Assembly (NCBI RefSeq): GCF_002285635.2
Contig: NZ_CP023049.2
Coordinates: 2,976,001 to 3,040,000, forward strand
Source: Chryseobacterium piperi
GTDB lineage: Bacteria; Bacteroidota; Bacteroidia; Flavobacteriales; Weeksellaceae
DNA length: 64,000 nucleotides
Direction of reading: 5' to 3'
Part shown: piece by piece, positions 16,945-25,116 of the stretch
Numbering within the stretch: the first letter of the stretch is position 1
Layout: every line of letters begins with the position of its first letter
Notes under the pieces: model-generated
What the model was told of the DNA's origin: nothing
Databases searched by the model: none
Seen by the model: the letters and a program-made list of their open reading frames with translations, nothing else
Position numbers and translations under genes: made by a program

Positions 16945-19626
16945 ATGAAATTATTTATTTCCAGGATGATTCTTGGATTATGCTTATTATCTGCACCATT
17001 TATATTCGCTCAGAATCTTAAAAGCCAGTTCCAGGTAAAAGGAAATTGTGAAATGTGCAAGGAGAGAATAGAAACAGCAGCGAAAAAAGCAGGAGCAAAA
17101 GCAGCCAGATACTCAATTGACTCACAGACTCTCACTTTAGAAACCGAAAACCAGACATCAGCGGATAACATTCTTAAAAAAGTGGCCGAGGCAGGTCATG
17201 ATAACGAAAGATTTAAGGCTTCCGATGAAACTTATGAGGCCCTTCCGGGATGTTGCCATTATGAAAGGAACCTTCAGCTTTCAAACACCAATACAGCCAT
17301 TCAAAAATCTAAATCAGAACATGAATTTTATGTAAAAGGGAATTGTGCATCATGTAAGGCAAGAATTGAAAAAGCAGCGAAAGATGCCGGAGCCAATTCT
17401 GCAGAATGGAGCGCCGAAACACAAACTGTTGTTTTAGATTTTGACAATACCAAAACTTCAGCAGATACAATTTTAAAAAAGATCGCTGACGTTGGGCATG
17501 ATAATGAAAAATATACTTCAGACGATAGCGTTTACAATAACCTCCCGGCATGTTGTCTTTACGACAGAACCGTCGCTTTAGGAGAAAAGGGTGCCAACGT
17601 ACATTTTGAGGAAGACAAAAAAGTAGCTTCTCACAAAAATGATTCATCATCAGAAGCTCAGAATGAAGGGAGTTATGAAAAAAAGATTGAGGAGGTAAAG
17701 TTATCTGTTTCAAAAGCATCGACTTCATTAAATAAAAAAGAAGCAGGACTGGTTTTCAATATCGATAAAAAGGAACTGCTGAAAGCAGCCTGCTGTAACC
17801 TATCTGAAAGTTTTGAAACGAACGCTACCGTAGATGTTTCTTTTAGCAATGCTGTAACAGGTACAAAACAGCTTAAAATGCTAGGCCTTGACCAGAAATA
17901 TACCAGCTTAACGAAAGAGCTTTTACCGGAAATCAGAGGATTAGCTTCAGCTTATGGATTAAGTTTTATTCCAGGGAGATGGATTGAGAGCATTCAACTG
18001 ACAAAAGGAGGAAGCACAGTAACTAACGGATATGAAAGTATTACGGGACAAATCAACACTGAACTTCTAAAAAATGCAAAAACTCCTGAAACATCCCTGA
18101 ATCTATTTGCCGATTTCAATGGAAGAGCAGAAGCGAATATTACAAGTGTTTCTCCTATCAACGAGAAGTGGTCTCAGACTTTCTTATTGCATGGAAACGG
18201 AACTTTTGGAAATACGGATATGAATAATGACGGATTTCTTGATCGTCCGAAAGGAACGCAGATTAATGCAGCCTATCTACTTAATTATAACGATCTTGAA
18301 AAATCAGGATTTGGATCTCACTTCGGAATTAACTTCGTGAAGGACAACAGAACTGCCGGACAAACCGATTTTGATAAAAGACTGGCTCAGGACAAGCAGA
18401 GTCCTTATGGAGTAGGAATTGACATTTCAAGGTTTCAGGTGTGGAACAAAACAGGATATGTTTTTAAAGGAAAGCCTTATCAAAGTTTAGGCTGGATGAA
18501 TCAATATGTTTACCATCAGCAGGACAGCTTTTTTGGGTTAAGAAATTATTCAGGTAAGCAGAATACATTTTATTCCAATTTAATTTTTGAGAGCATTATC
18601 GGAAATACCAACCACAAGTATAAGGCTGGAGCGAGTTTTATGTATGATGGGTATGATGAGACCTACCTCAACACTCCCTATAAAAGGAATGAAATTGTTC
18701 CGGGAGCTTTTGCTGAGTATACTTTAACCGGATTGAAATACACATTGGTAGCGGGAGCAAGAGTAGATTTTCATAATCTTGCAGGAACCCAGTTTACACC
18801 AAGACTGAATTTCAAATATGATTTCACCCCACAAACCATTTTAAGGCTATCAGCAGGAAGAGGATTCAGAACAGCGTCGGTCTTTGCTGAAAATCAACAA
18901 TATTTTGCATCGAACCGTACCATTCAGATCATACAAAATGGTGGAGATATTTATGGATTAAAACCCGAAATTGCATGGAATTACGGAGCAAGTTTACAAC
19001 AGGAGTTTAAAATTTTCGGAAGAAAATCTTCTATCGTTGCTGATTTCTTCAGAACGGATTTTCAGGATCAGGTAATGGTGGACCTTGACAGATCTCCTCA
19101 ACAGTTGGTATTTTATAATCTGGAAGGAAAATCTTTTGCCAATAGTCTACAGGTACAATGGGACTTCATTCCTTTGAAAAACTTTGAAGTAAAAGTAGCC
19201 TATAAGTATTACGATGTACAAGCTGATTATCTTGACGGAAGAAGAGAGATCCCATTTATGGCTAAAAACCGTGGGTTCGTTAATCTTGCCTACAATACCA
19301 ATAAAAGTGAAAAAGGTGGTTTCTGGAGTTTTGATACAACTTTAAATTGGGTTGGAAAACAAAGGCTTCCTGATACATCCGGCAATCCATCTGAGTTTCA
19401 ACTACCGGGATACTCTAAATCTTATGCAATTTTGAATGCACAGATTTCAAGAAATTTCAATAAAAAACTGAGAGCTTATTTAGGTGGTGAAAATTTAACA
19501 TCTTACTATCAGAAGAATGCGATTGTAGATTTTAAAAATCCTTTCGGAAATTACTTTGATGGCGGAATGATCTACGCTCCTATCATGAAAGCCAATTTTT
19601 ATGTAGGTTTAGATGTGACTTTTTAA
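16945..19626 (+). CDS. TonB-dependent receptor with two N-terminal heavy-metal-associated domains
   Basis: Outer-membrane receptor, 893 residues, probably for metal or metal-chelate uptake. After the signal peptide (about 1-22) come two HMA-like repeats: KGNCEMC (Cys35/Cys38) and KGNCASC (Cys134/Cys137). Each is followed by the same AGHDNE/VGHDNE motif and a LPxCCxY motif (CC at 103-104 and 203-204). An acidic linker leads to the plug (CCNLSESFETNATVDVSF, about 283 on; GYESITGQIN) and a beta barrel ending in aromatic TF. The HMA pair stands where flavobacterial receptors normally carry a carboxypeptidase-like pre-plug domain. Confidence 0.92.
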   Translation: MKLFISRMILGLCLLSAPFIFAQNLKSQFQVKGNCEMCKERIETAAKKAGAKAARYSIDSQTLTLETENQTSADNILKKVAEAGHDNERFKASDETYEALPGCCHYERNLQLSNTNTAIQKSKSEHEFYVKGNCASCKARIEKAAKDAGANSAEWSAETQTVVLDFDNTKTSADTILKKIADVGHDNEKYTSDDSVYNNLPACCLYDRTVALGEKGANVHFEEDKKVASHKNDSSSEAQNEGSYEKKIEEVKLSVSKASTSLNKKEAGLVFNIDKKELLKAACCNLSESFETNATVDVSFSNAVTGTKQLKMLGLDQKYTSLTKELLPEIRGLASAYGLSFIPGRWIESIQLTKGGSTVTNGYESITGQINTELLKNAKTPETSLNLFADFNGRAEANITSVSPINEKWSQTFLLHGNGTFGNTDMNNDGFLDRPKGTQINAAYLLNYNDLEKSGFGSHFGINFVKDNRTAGQTDFDKRLAQDKQSPYGVGIDISRFQVWNKTGYVFKGKPYQSLGWMNQYVYHQQDSFFGLRNYSGKQNTFYSNLIFESIIGNTNHKYKAGASFMYDGYDETYLNTPYKRNEIVPGAFAEYTLTGLKYTLVAGARVDFHNLAGTQFTPRLNFKYDFTPQTILRLSAGRGFRTASVFAENQQYFASNRTIQIIQNGGDIYGLKPEIAWNYGASLQQEFKIFGRKSSIVADFFRTDFQDQVMVDLDRSPQQLVFYNLEGKSFANSLQVQWDFIPLKNFEVKVAYKYYDVQADYLDGRREIPFMAKNRGFVNLAYNTNKSEKGGFWSFDTTLNWVGKQRLPDTSGNPSEFQLPGYSKSYAILNAQISRNFNKKLRAYLGGENLTSYYQKNAIVDFKNPFGNYFDGGMIYAPIMKANFYVGLDVTF

Positions 19627-19656
19627 TAAAACATAAATTACTTCAATCTTATAAAA

Positions 19657-19685
19657 AACAGCACCGAAATTGGTGCTGTTTTCAG
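19657..19685 (+). terminator. Intrinsic terminator after the HMA-TonB receptor
   Basis: Perfect arms AACAGCACC and GGTGCTGTT (19657-19680) with a GAAATT loop, A-run before and T-rich tail after. Usable on both strands between convergent genes. Confidence 0.88.
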
Positions 19686-19748
19686 TTTTTAGAAAAAATA
19701 CCCCTCCTAATACACGTAATCATGATTACCTTTTAGCCAACCTTATTC

Positions 19749-22058
19749 TTATTTATTAATAAATTTAACCGTTCGTCTTCCTGTATTGTCCGATACAGTC
19801 GCTAAATAAATCCCTTTGGGCAGCCTGGAAACATTTACTCTAACCTGCTTATCAGCATCAACCGTAAAAGATCTATTAATATATTCCCGTCCCAATAATG
19901 AGCTCACCTGTACCCTCAAGGCTTGTGCCATGGTATTTTCTATTGATAATATCAACAGATTATTAATTACTGGATTTTGAGATACCGTAACATTTAAAGA
20001 AGATGCATCAACGTTTATAGTTTTTTCATCTTCAGCTATTCCATTGGCATTGACGGCTTGTAAACGATAGGAAATGTGATGACTATGTCCTTTACCATCC
20101 GTAAACCTATAATTACTTTCCCCAGATTGATTATTCGCAGCAATGGTACTTATACGAATAAAACTTTGGCCATTGTCATCACTACGCTCCAAAATAAAAC
20201 GCTTTAGATTCTCGCCTGAAGCCTTCCATCGAAGCTCAACAGTATTTCGATTCTTATTTCCCATAAAGTTGGTGATAGCAGCAGTTTTGCTTCTATTATA
20301 ATACGACCATTCAGGTAAAACATTTGGAGCAGTAGCCATATTTCCGTACGGGCCACTAGCATACACCACCCTGCCGTCCACTACTGTAAGAAGCGAACGA
20401 ATAGCTTTTATCCTTTCTTCAGGAATCGTGAAATAATCTTCTGATAATAAGGTGAAGTCTGCAAATTTCCCAACACTAATGGAACCTTTTTTATCTTCAT
20501 CCCCTGAAAACCAAGCGCTTCCCAAGGTATATAATTTTAATGCTTCTTCCCTGGTAAGACGCTCATCAGCAGGCAATACCTGAATTCCTCCGGCAGCCTT
20601 TCCGGAAACAAGGTAATAAGCCGTAATCCATGGATTAGAACTAGCAATACGAAGGGCATCAGTACCCAGTCCTACCGGAACTCCTCTTCTAACCATTTCT
20701 TTTACCGGAGTAATCATTTGTAGAGCAGTTGAAGATCCGTATTGTTGAAGAAACTGCTCTCCTTGAAAATACAAACGCCCCTGAAAGTTTACGCCTCCCC
20801 CTAATCGTTTGATTCGATCCATATTATTAACGGATAATGTTTCTGCATGATCTATCCACCAACGAGTAGAAATCGGGGTACTTGCATTCACTTCTTCTAT
20901 TACATTAAGCAAGCGAGTAATAGTTTCATCATATGCAGCGTGCAGGTTGAAAGACCATCCTCTTTGAATTAATGAAGATAATATAGGTCTCATAGCAGAT
21001 TCCAGATTAGGAAGATCAGGACGTTCCTGCTGAAAATTAGTCAAATCAAAACCTGCGTATGACAAAATCTCTCCAGCTCCGAATATTCTAAAAAACGGAT
21101 CTGTAGTATTAATCGGCACAGTATCAAGCCATGTATTAAATTGCTGATTTTCATTCACTCCAATAGGAGGATACAATGTGCCGGCAACACGTAAATTCAA
21201 TTGATTATCCTGTGCCATTGACATAATACCTTGATAATTTTGAGGATAAGCTCCTGCCCCTCCATCCAGAACACTGGTAACTCCATAACTATTGAGCTGC
21301 CATACGTATTGTTTTGTAGAACTTATTATTTCTTCCCGAGAAGCAGGTCGGGGTAATTGTCCCATAGCACCTAAAATCACAGCCCAATCACTTACTGACA
21401 CCATTACTCCGGTAGGTTCTCCATTAGAATCTCTTTCTATATATCCACCAGCGGGATCAGGAGTACCTCTTGTAATATTTAATGCAGCCAGTCCTGCTTT
21501 ATTTAAAATCACCCTATCCCACAGATGAGTCACCATTACCGGTACATCAGGAGACACTTCATCTAAATCTGATGGTGTGGGAATCCGTTTTTCGGTAAAC
21601 TGGGCAGGTGCCCAACCTCCCAATACTCTCACCCATTCCCCTTGTGGTGTTCGTGTCGCTTGTTCCTTTATCATCTGCAATCCACTTTCCAGGCTAGTAA
21701 GATTATCCCATCTGATCTCACGATTAAAGGTTGCTCCATAACTCGTCACATGCATATGCGCATCTATAATCCCTGGTATTAAACGGCTTCCCCGGGCATT
21801 AATCACTCGGGTACGTTGCCCCCTATGGCGTCTTAGGATATCTCCACTCCCTACAGCAATAAATTTTCCATCTTTAATAGCTACCGTAGTCGCGCTAGTT
21901 ACTGCTGAATCCAACGTTGTTATTTTTGCATTCATTACAATAAGGTCTGCTTTTTTATGCCCCCTTCTCTCTTGAGAAACCTGAGAAAAAAAAGAAGTTG
22001 TAAAGAACAAAAACAAAATAAAAAAAACGAAATTTTTAACTGATACATTGTGTTTCAT
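19749..22058 (-). CDS. Secreted amidohydrolase (YtcJ-like) with T9SS sorting tail
   Basis: Exported metal-dependent hydrolase, 769 residues. Signal peptide (about 1-25), then an amidohydrolase-3 domain: ARGSRLIPGIIDAHMHVTSYGATFN (metal site HMH), NLHAAYDET, WIDHAETLS and PVGLGTDALRIASSNPW. Substrates in this family are exo-acting amides or formamides, not predictable here. A C-terminal module (about 610-690) resembles fibronectin-like folds, and the last about 80 residues (SQNPVINNLLILSI...GIYLATVSDNTGRRTVKFINK) match a type A T9SS sorting signal, so secretion to the surface or medium is expected. It lies downstream of the glycan locus but is separated by 353 bp. Confidence 0.9.
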   Translation of the reverse strand: MKHNVSVKNFVFFILFLFFTTSFFSQVSQERRGHKKADLIVMNAKITTLDSAVTSATTVAIKDGKFIAVGSGDILRRHRGQRTRVINARGSRLIPGIIDAHMHVTSYGATFNREIRWDNLTSLESGLQMIKEQATRTPQGEWVRVLGGWAPAQFTEKRIPTPSDLDEVSPDVPVMVTHLWDRVILNKAGLAALNITRGTPDPAGGYIERDSNGEPTGVMVSVSDWAVILGAMGQLPRPASREEIISSTKQYVWQLNSYGVTSVLDGGAGAYPQNYQGIMSMAQDNQLNLRVAGTLYPPIGVNENQQFNTWLDTVPINTTDPFFRIFGAGEILSYAGFDLTNFQQERPDLPNLESAMRPILSSLIQRGWSFNLHAAYDETITRLLNVIEEVNASTPISTRWWIDHAETLSVNNMDRIKRLGGGVNFQGRLYFQGEQFLQQYGSSTALQMITPVKEMVRRGVPVGLGTDALRIASSNPWITAYYLVSGKAAGGIQVLPADERLTREEALKLYTLGSAWFSGDEDKKGSISVGKFADFTLLSEDYFTIPEERIKAIRSLLTVVDGRVVYASGPYGNMATAPNVLPEWSYYNRSKTAAITNFMGNKNRNTVELRWKASGENLKRFILERSDDNGQSFIRISTIAANNQSGESNYRFTDGKGHSHHISYRLQAVNANGIAEDEKTINVDASSLNVTVSQNPVINNLLILSIENTMAQALRVQVSSLLGREYINRSFTVDADKQVRVNVSRLPKGIYLATVSDNTGRRTVKFINK

Positions 22059-22101
22059 AAAAGTGCATTTAAATTATTATACATTTAAAAAGCCCACAAT
22101 T

Positions 22102-22126
22102 AAAATAGTATTTTAAATACTATTTT
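22102..22126. promoter_or_regulatory. 25-bp palindrome, candidate operator O1
   Basis: Arms AAAATAGTATTT and AAATACTATTTT pair perfectly around one T. It lies just downstream of a minus-strand -7 candidate TATTTTTG (22135-22142) and 44 bp before the amidohydrolase start, a position suiting a repressor site. A pure-AT hairpin terminator is an alternative. The 22059-22411 gap otherwise holds only AT-rich DNA and the partner site at 22277. Confidence 0.5.
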
Positions 22127-22276
22127 AATTTATTCAAAAATAAAAAAATAATTTAACAAAGTACACGATAATTTATAATAATAAATGTAAATTATTATTA
22201 AAATATAAAAATAACACAAAATACCATGTAATTTAGAGCCGATTAACTTATAGCAGCTCAACAATAAAATTGAATT

Positions 22277-22297
22277 AATAGTATTTAAAATACTATT
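22277..22297. promoter_or_regulatory. 21-bp palindrome, candidate operator O2
   Basis: Arms AATAGTATTT and AAATACTATT around one A; the same core as the site at 22102-22126, about 173 bp away. Paired identical palindromes flanking a promoter would fit a dimeric repressor that loops DNA. Inference only. Confidence 0.5.
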
Positions 22298-22411
22298 TAA
22301 AATTAAAACATAAACGACTTTATCATCACCATTTTAAGAGATTTTGCAACATAAAATTCAAAGACACCCAAACGGAAGACAAAGAAAAGAGTAAGCACTC
22401 TTTTTATTATC

Positions 22412-24517
22412 TTAAGATTTTATACTTATTGCAAAGCCCCCACCGGGAGCAACTTTTATTTTCAGCTTGGTATTTGACTTTACATTTTGTCTTGAAATTT
22501 CATAACTTTTAGGATTATGATTCCAGCTCGCATCTTTTCCATCCTTATAAATAACCGCTTCAAATTTCTGGCCTTTTGGAAGAAATGATAAGTCTACGGT
22601 TGCTTCTCTTGAATTTTCATCAGTAATACTTCCCACAAACCATTCTTCTTTATTTTTAGCTTTTCTTGCTATGGTAATATAATCTCCAGGCTCGGCTTCA
22701 AGAATGTAGGAAGAATCCCAATCCACAGCAACGTCCTTAATAAACTGAAAAGCATCAGGATATTTTTTGTAATTATCAATCAGATCTGCAGCCATCTGAA
22801 GCGGGCTGTACATGGTGACATAAAGCGCTAATTGCTTGGCAAGTGTTGTACTTAGCCTGGCTTTATTAGTTCCATAAACGGATAGATCTCCTTCAAATAT
22901 CCCCGGTGTATAATCCATCGGGCCTCCTATCAACCGGGTAAATGGCAAAATAGTCGTATGATCAGGCCGGTTTCCGTTGAAAGATTCAAATTCTGTTCCC
23001 CGTGCCGATTCCTGAGCAATCCAGTTGGGATAAGTTCTGTACAAACCGGTTGGCCGTACTGCTTCGTGTGAGTTAACCATAATATGATATTTCGCGGCTG
23101 TTTCGGCAACATAGGTATAATGATTCACCATCCATTGGCTATCATGGTATTCACTTCGGGGAATTATAGGGCCCACATATCCTGTTTTCACAGCACTATA
23201 CCCATTATCTTTCATAAACTGAAATGCTTCTTTCAATTGCCTTTCATAATCTATCGCAGACGATGTCGTTTCGTGATGCATGATGATCTTCACATTTTTG
23301 CTTTTGGCATATGCCTGAAGTTCTTTTACATCAAAATCGGGATATGCTTTTGTAAAACTATAAATATGCTCTTTCCTATACGCCTGATTATCTTCCCAGC
23401 CTTCATTCCACCCTTCTACTAAAACCGCATCAAAACCATTTTCTGAAGCGAAATCAATATATTCTTTAACGTGCCTGGTATTGGCCCCATGCCTGCCATT
23501 AGGTTTCAGAGTTCCGTAATCCGTTTGTCCAATTCTGATATCCTGATCATCGGAATATGCCCATGTAGAGCCTCCACCTGTAAAATATTCCCACCACACC
23601 CCAATATATTTAGTAGGTTTTATCCATGAGGTATCTTCAATTTTACTTGGTTCATTAAGGTTAACAATTAGATTGGAAGACAGGATCTTTCTGGCATCAT
23701 TACTGATAATCATTGTACGCCATGGGCTTACCGAGCCTGTTTGAACAAAACCTCTGTCTCCATTTTTATCCGGAGTCAGATTAGAAGATAATATAAAATT
23801 TTTCTCATCGACATTAAGGGTCATTGCAGGGAAATTTGTTAAGGCCGCTTCATGAATATTGATATAAATTCCATCCTTTGATTTCAACATGAGGGGTGCC
23901 TGTACTGCAAGAGTAGCGCTTGGAGCTTTTGCTGCCAATGGTTCTTTCCGGACATCGTCGATCAATTTTGAGATTTCCGACAAGTTCGAGGTCGTTATAG
24001 GAAATTCATTGGTATCATAATCAGCAGGAATCCAAAATGCCTTATAATCTTTTCCTAAATTAAAACTGGTCTTTTCACTGCTTATGGTAAAGTGTCTTAA
24101 ATCCTTTTGAACAGGGAATTCATATCTAAAACCTAAACCATCATCAAAAAGCCTGAACCTGATATCCAGTTTCCAACCGGTCTTATTTTGTACTAAATGA
24201 ACAAGCATTTCATTATAATGATCAACTATTTCTTTATTAGACCCCCAAACCGGACTCCAGCTTTTATTGGAGGTGGAATAATCAATCCCTTCCACTTTAA
24301 ATTCGGAGAAATAGGAATACGATGGCTTTAAAACAAATCCCAATTGACTTTCTTTTATAATTGTTTTATCCTTATAGTTCAATGAATAATATGGAACCCC
24401 CTCTGCTTCAACCTGAAAGTTTAGTTTTAACTGATTATTGGGCGATGAGACTACTTGCCCATTCGTAATGATTACGAACAGCACACTCATACAAAAGCAT
24501 ACAATATTTTTTTTCAT
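22412..24517 (-). CDS. GH97 alpha-glucosidase-type glycoside hydrolase
   Basis: Secreted or periplasmic, calcium-dependent glycoside hydrolase of 701 residues with signal peptide (about 1-20). Family layout: N-terminal beta-sandwich (SSPNNQLKLNFQ), central TIM barrel (WWEYFTGGGSTWAYSD; VLVEGWNEGWED) and C-terminal sheet domain. The barrel carries HHETTSSAIDYERQL, NSHEAVRPTGLYRTYPNW and ESARGTEFES; these Glu positions correspond to the base and acid residues of the inverting SusB-type group rather than the retaining alpha-galactosidase group with Asp. Expected to remove alpha-linked glucose (for example from glucosylated N-glycans or starch fragments). Last gene of the glycan locus. Confidence 0.93.
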   Translation of the reverse strand: MKKNIVCFCMSVLFVIITNGQVVSSPNNQLKLNFQVEAEGVPYYSLNYKDKTIIKESQLGFVLKPSYSYFSEFKVEGIDYSTSNKSWSPVWGSNKEIVDHYNEMLVHLVQNKTGWKLDIRFRLFDDGLGFRYEFPVQKDLRHFTISSEKTSFNLGKDYKAFWIPADYDTNEFPITTSNLSEISKLIDDVRKEPLAAKAPSATLAVQAPLMLKSKDGIYINIHEAALTNFPAMTLNVDEKNFILSSNLTPDKNGDRGFVQTGSVSPWRTMIISNDARKILSSNLIVNLNEPSKIEDTSWIKPTKYIGVWWEYFTGGGSTWAYSDDQDIRIGQTDYGTLKPNGRHGANTRHVKEYIDFASENGFDAVLVEGWNEGWEDNQAYRKEHIYSFTKAYPDFDVKELQAYAKSKNVKIIMHHETTSSAIDYERQLKEAFQFMKDNGYSAVKTGYVGPIIPRSEYHDSQWMVNHYTYVAETAAKYHIMVNSHEAVRPTGLYRTYPNWIAQESARGTEFESFNGNRPDHTTILPFTRLIGGPMDYTPGIFEGDLSVYGTNKARLSTTLAKQLALYVTMYSPLQMAADLIDNYKKYPDAFQFIKDVAVDWDSSYILEAEPGDYITIARKAKNKEEWFVGSITDENSREATVDLSFLPKGQKFEAVIYKDGKDASWNHNPKSYEISRQNVKSNTKLKIKVAPGGGFAISIKS

Positions 24518-24532
24518 GATAGATTCATCTTA

Positions 24533-24572
24533 AAAAGCACTGTCCGTCATTCTCTGAGAAAATGGCGGACAG
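24533..24572 (-). terminator. Hairpin terminator between the cupin gene and GH97
   Basis: Arms CTGTCCGTCATT (24540-24551) and AATGGCGGACAG (24561-24572), one mismatch. On the minus strand it is followed by TGCTTTTT, so it can attenuate transcription entering the GH97 gene. Confidence 0.7.
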
Positions 24573-24594
24573 AGATCAATTATACTTAGCGGAA

Positions 24595-25092
24595 TTATCT
24601 TCCAAAATCATCCTGTACTCTTACAATATCGTCTTCATCTGACGGATTGGATGCATCTGTATGCTGCCAGATTTCAGCAACAACACCCCAACCCTCTAAT
24701 CCGATCAACCTATGTCTTTCCCCCTGCTGAAGCTTGATCTGATCTTTCGGATGGTATTCTTTCAGCGCTCCTTCCTCGTCTGTATCACTTTTTTTGACAC
24801 CTACCTTTCCTTCTACTACCTGCCAGATCTCAGCTCTCCTGTGGTGATACTGCCAGCTCAATCTTGCCTGAGGGGCAACAATCAGAATTTTAGGGCTTAA
24901 TTTTCCTCCTATTTTTAAACTTTCTACATCAATTCCATCAAAATATTGGTTGGCAAAATCCTGTGCCTGATTTTCATCAATTACAAAAAAACCACCCCAA
25001 GGTCTTGTTTCATCTTTAGCTGCAAGATTAAATCCTTGAGCCTTTAACATCTTTTCTACTTTCTCAAATATTTCTTTCTTTTCTGCACTCAT
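24595..25092 (-). CDS. Cupin sugar-phosphate isomerase-like protein (type II PMI fold)
   Basis: A 165-residue single-cupin protein resembling the C-terminal isomerase domain of type II mannose-6-phosphate isomerases. Signature regions are RPWGGFFVIDE, the metal-site strand LSWQYHHRRAEIWQVVEG with HH and E, GERHRLIGLEGWGVVAEIWQHT and the closing SDEDDIVRVQDDFGR. In a mannosidase-rich locus, interconversion of mannose-6-P and fructose-6-P is the likely task. Homologues are also labelled phosphoheptose isomerase, a name with little support. No signal peptide, hence cytoplasmic. It is 24 bp downstream of GH92. Confidence 0.8.
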   Translation of the reverse strand: MSAEKKEIFEKVEKMLKAQGFNLAAKDETRPWGGFFVIDENQAQDFANQYFDGIDVESLKIGGKLSPKILIVAPQARLSWQYHHRRAEIWQVVEGKVGVKKSDTDEEGALKEYHPKDQIKLQQGERHRLIGLEGWGVVAEIWQHTDASNPSDEDDIVRVQDDFGR

Positions 25093-25116
25093 CGCTATGC
25101 TAATGTTAGTTTATAA

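Noticed and set aside
23979..23996. CGACAAGTTC similar to the compound promoter motif
   Set aside because: Lies inside the GH97 coding region, lacks the 11-base linker and -7 box.
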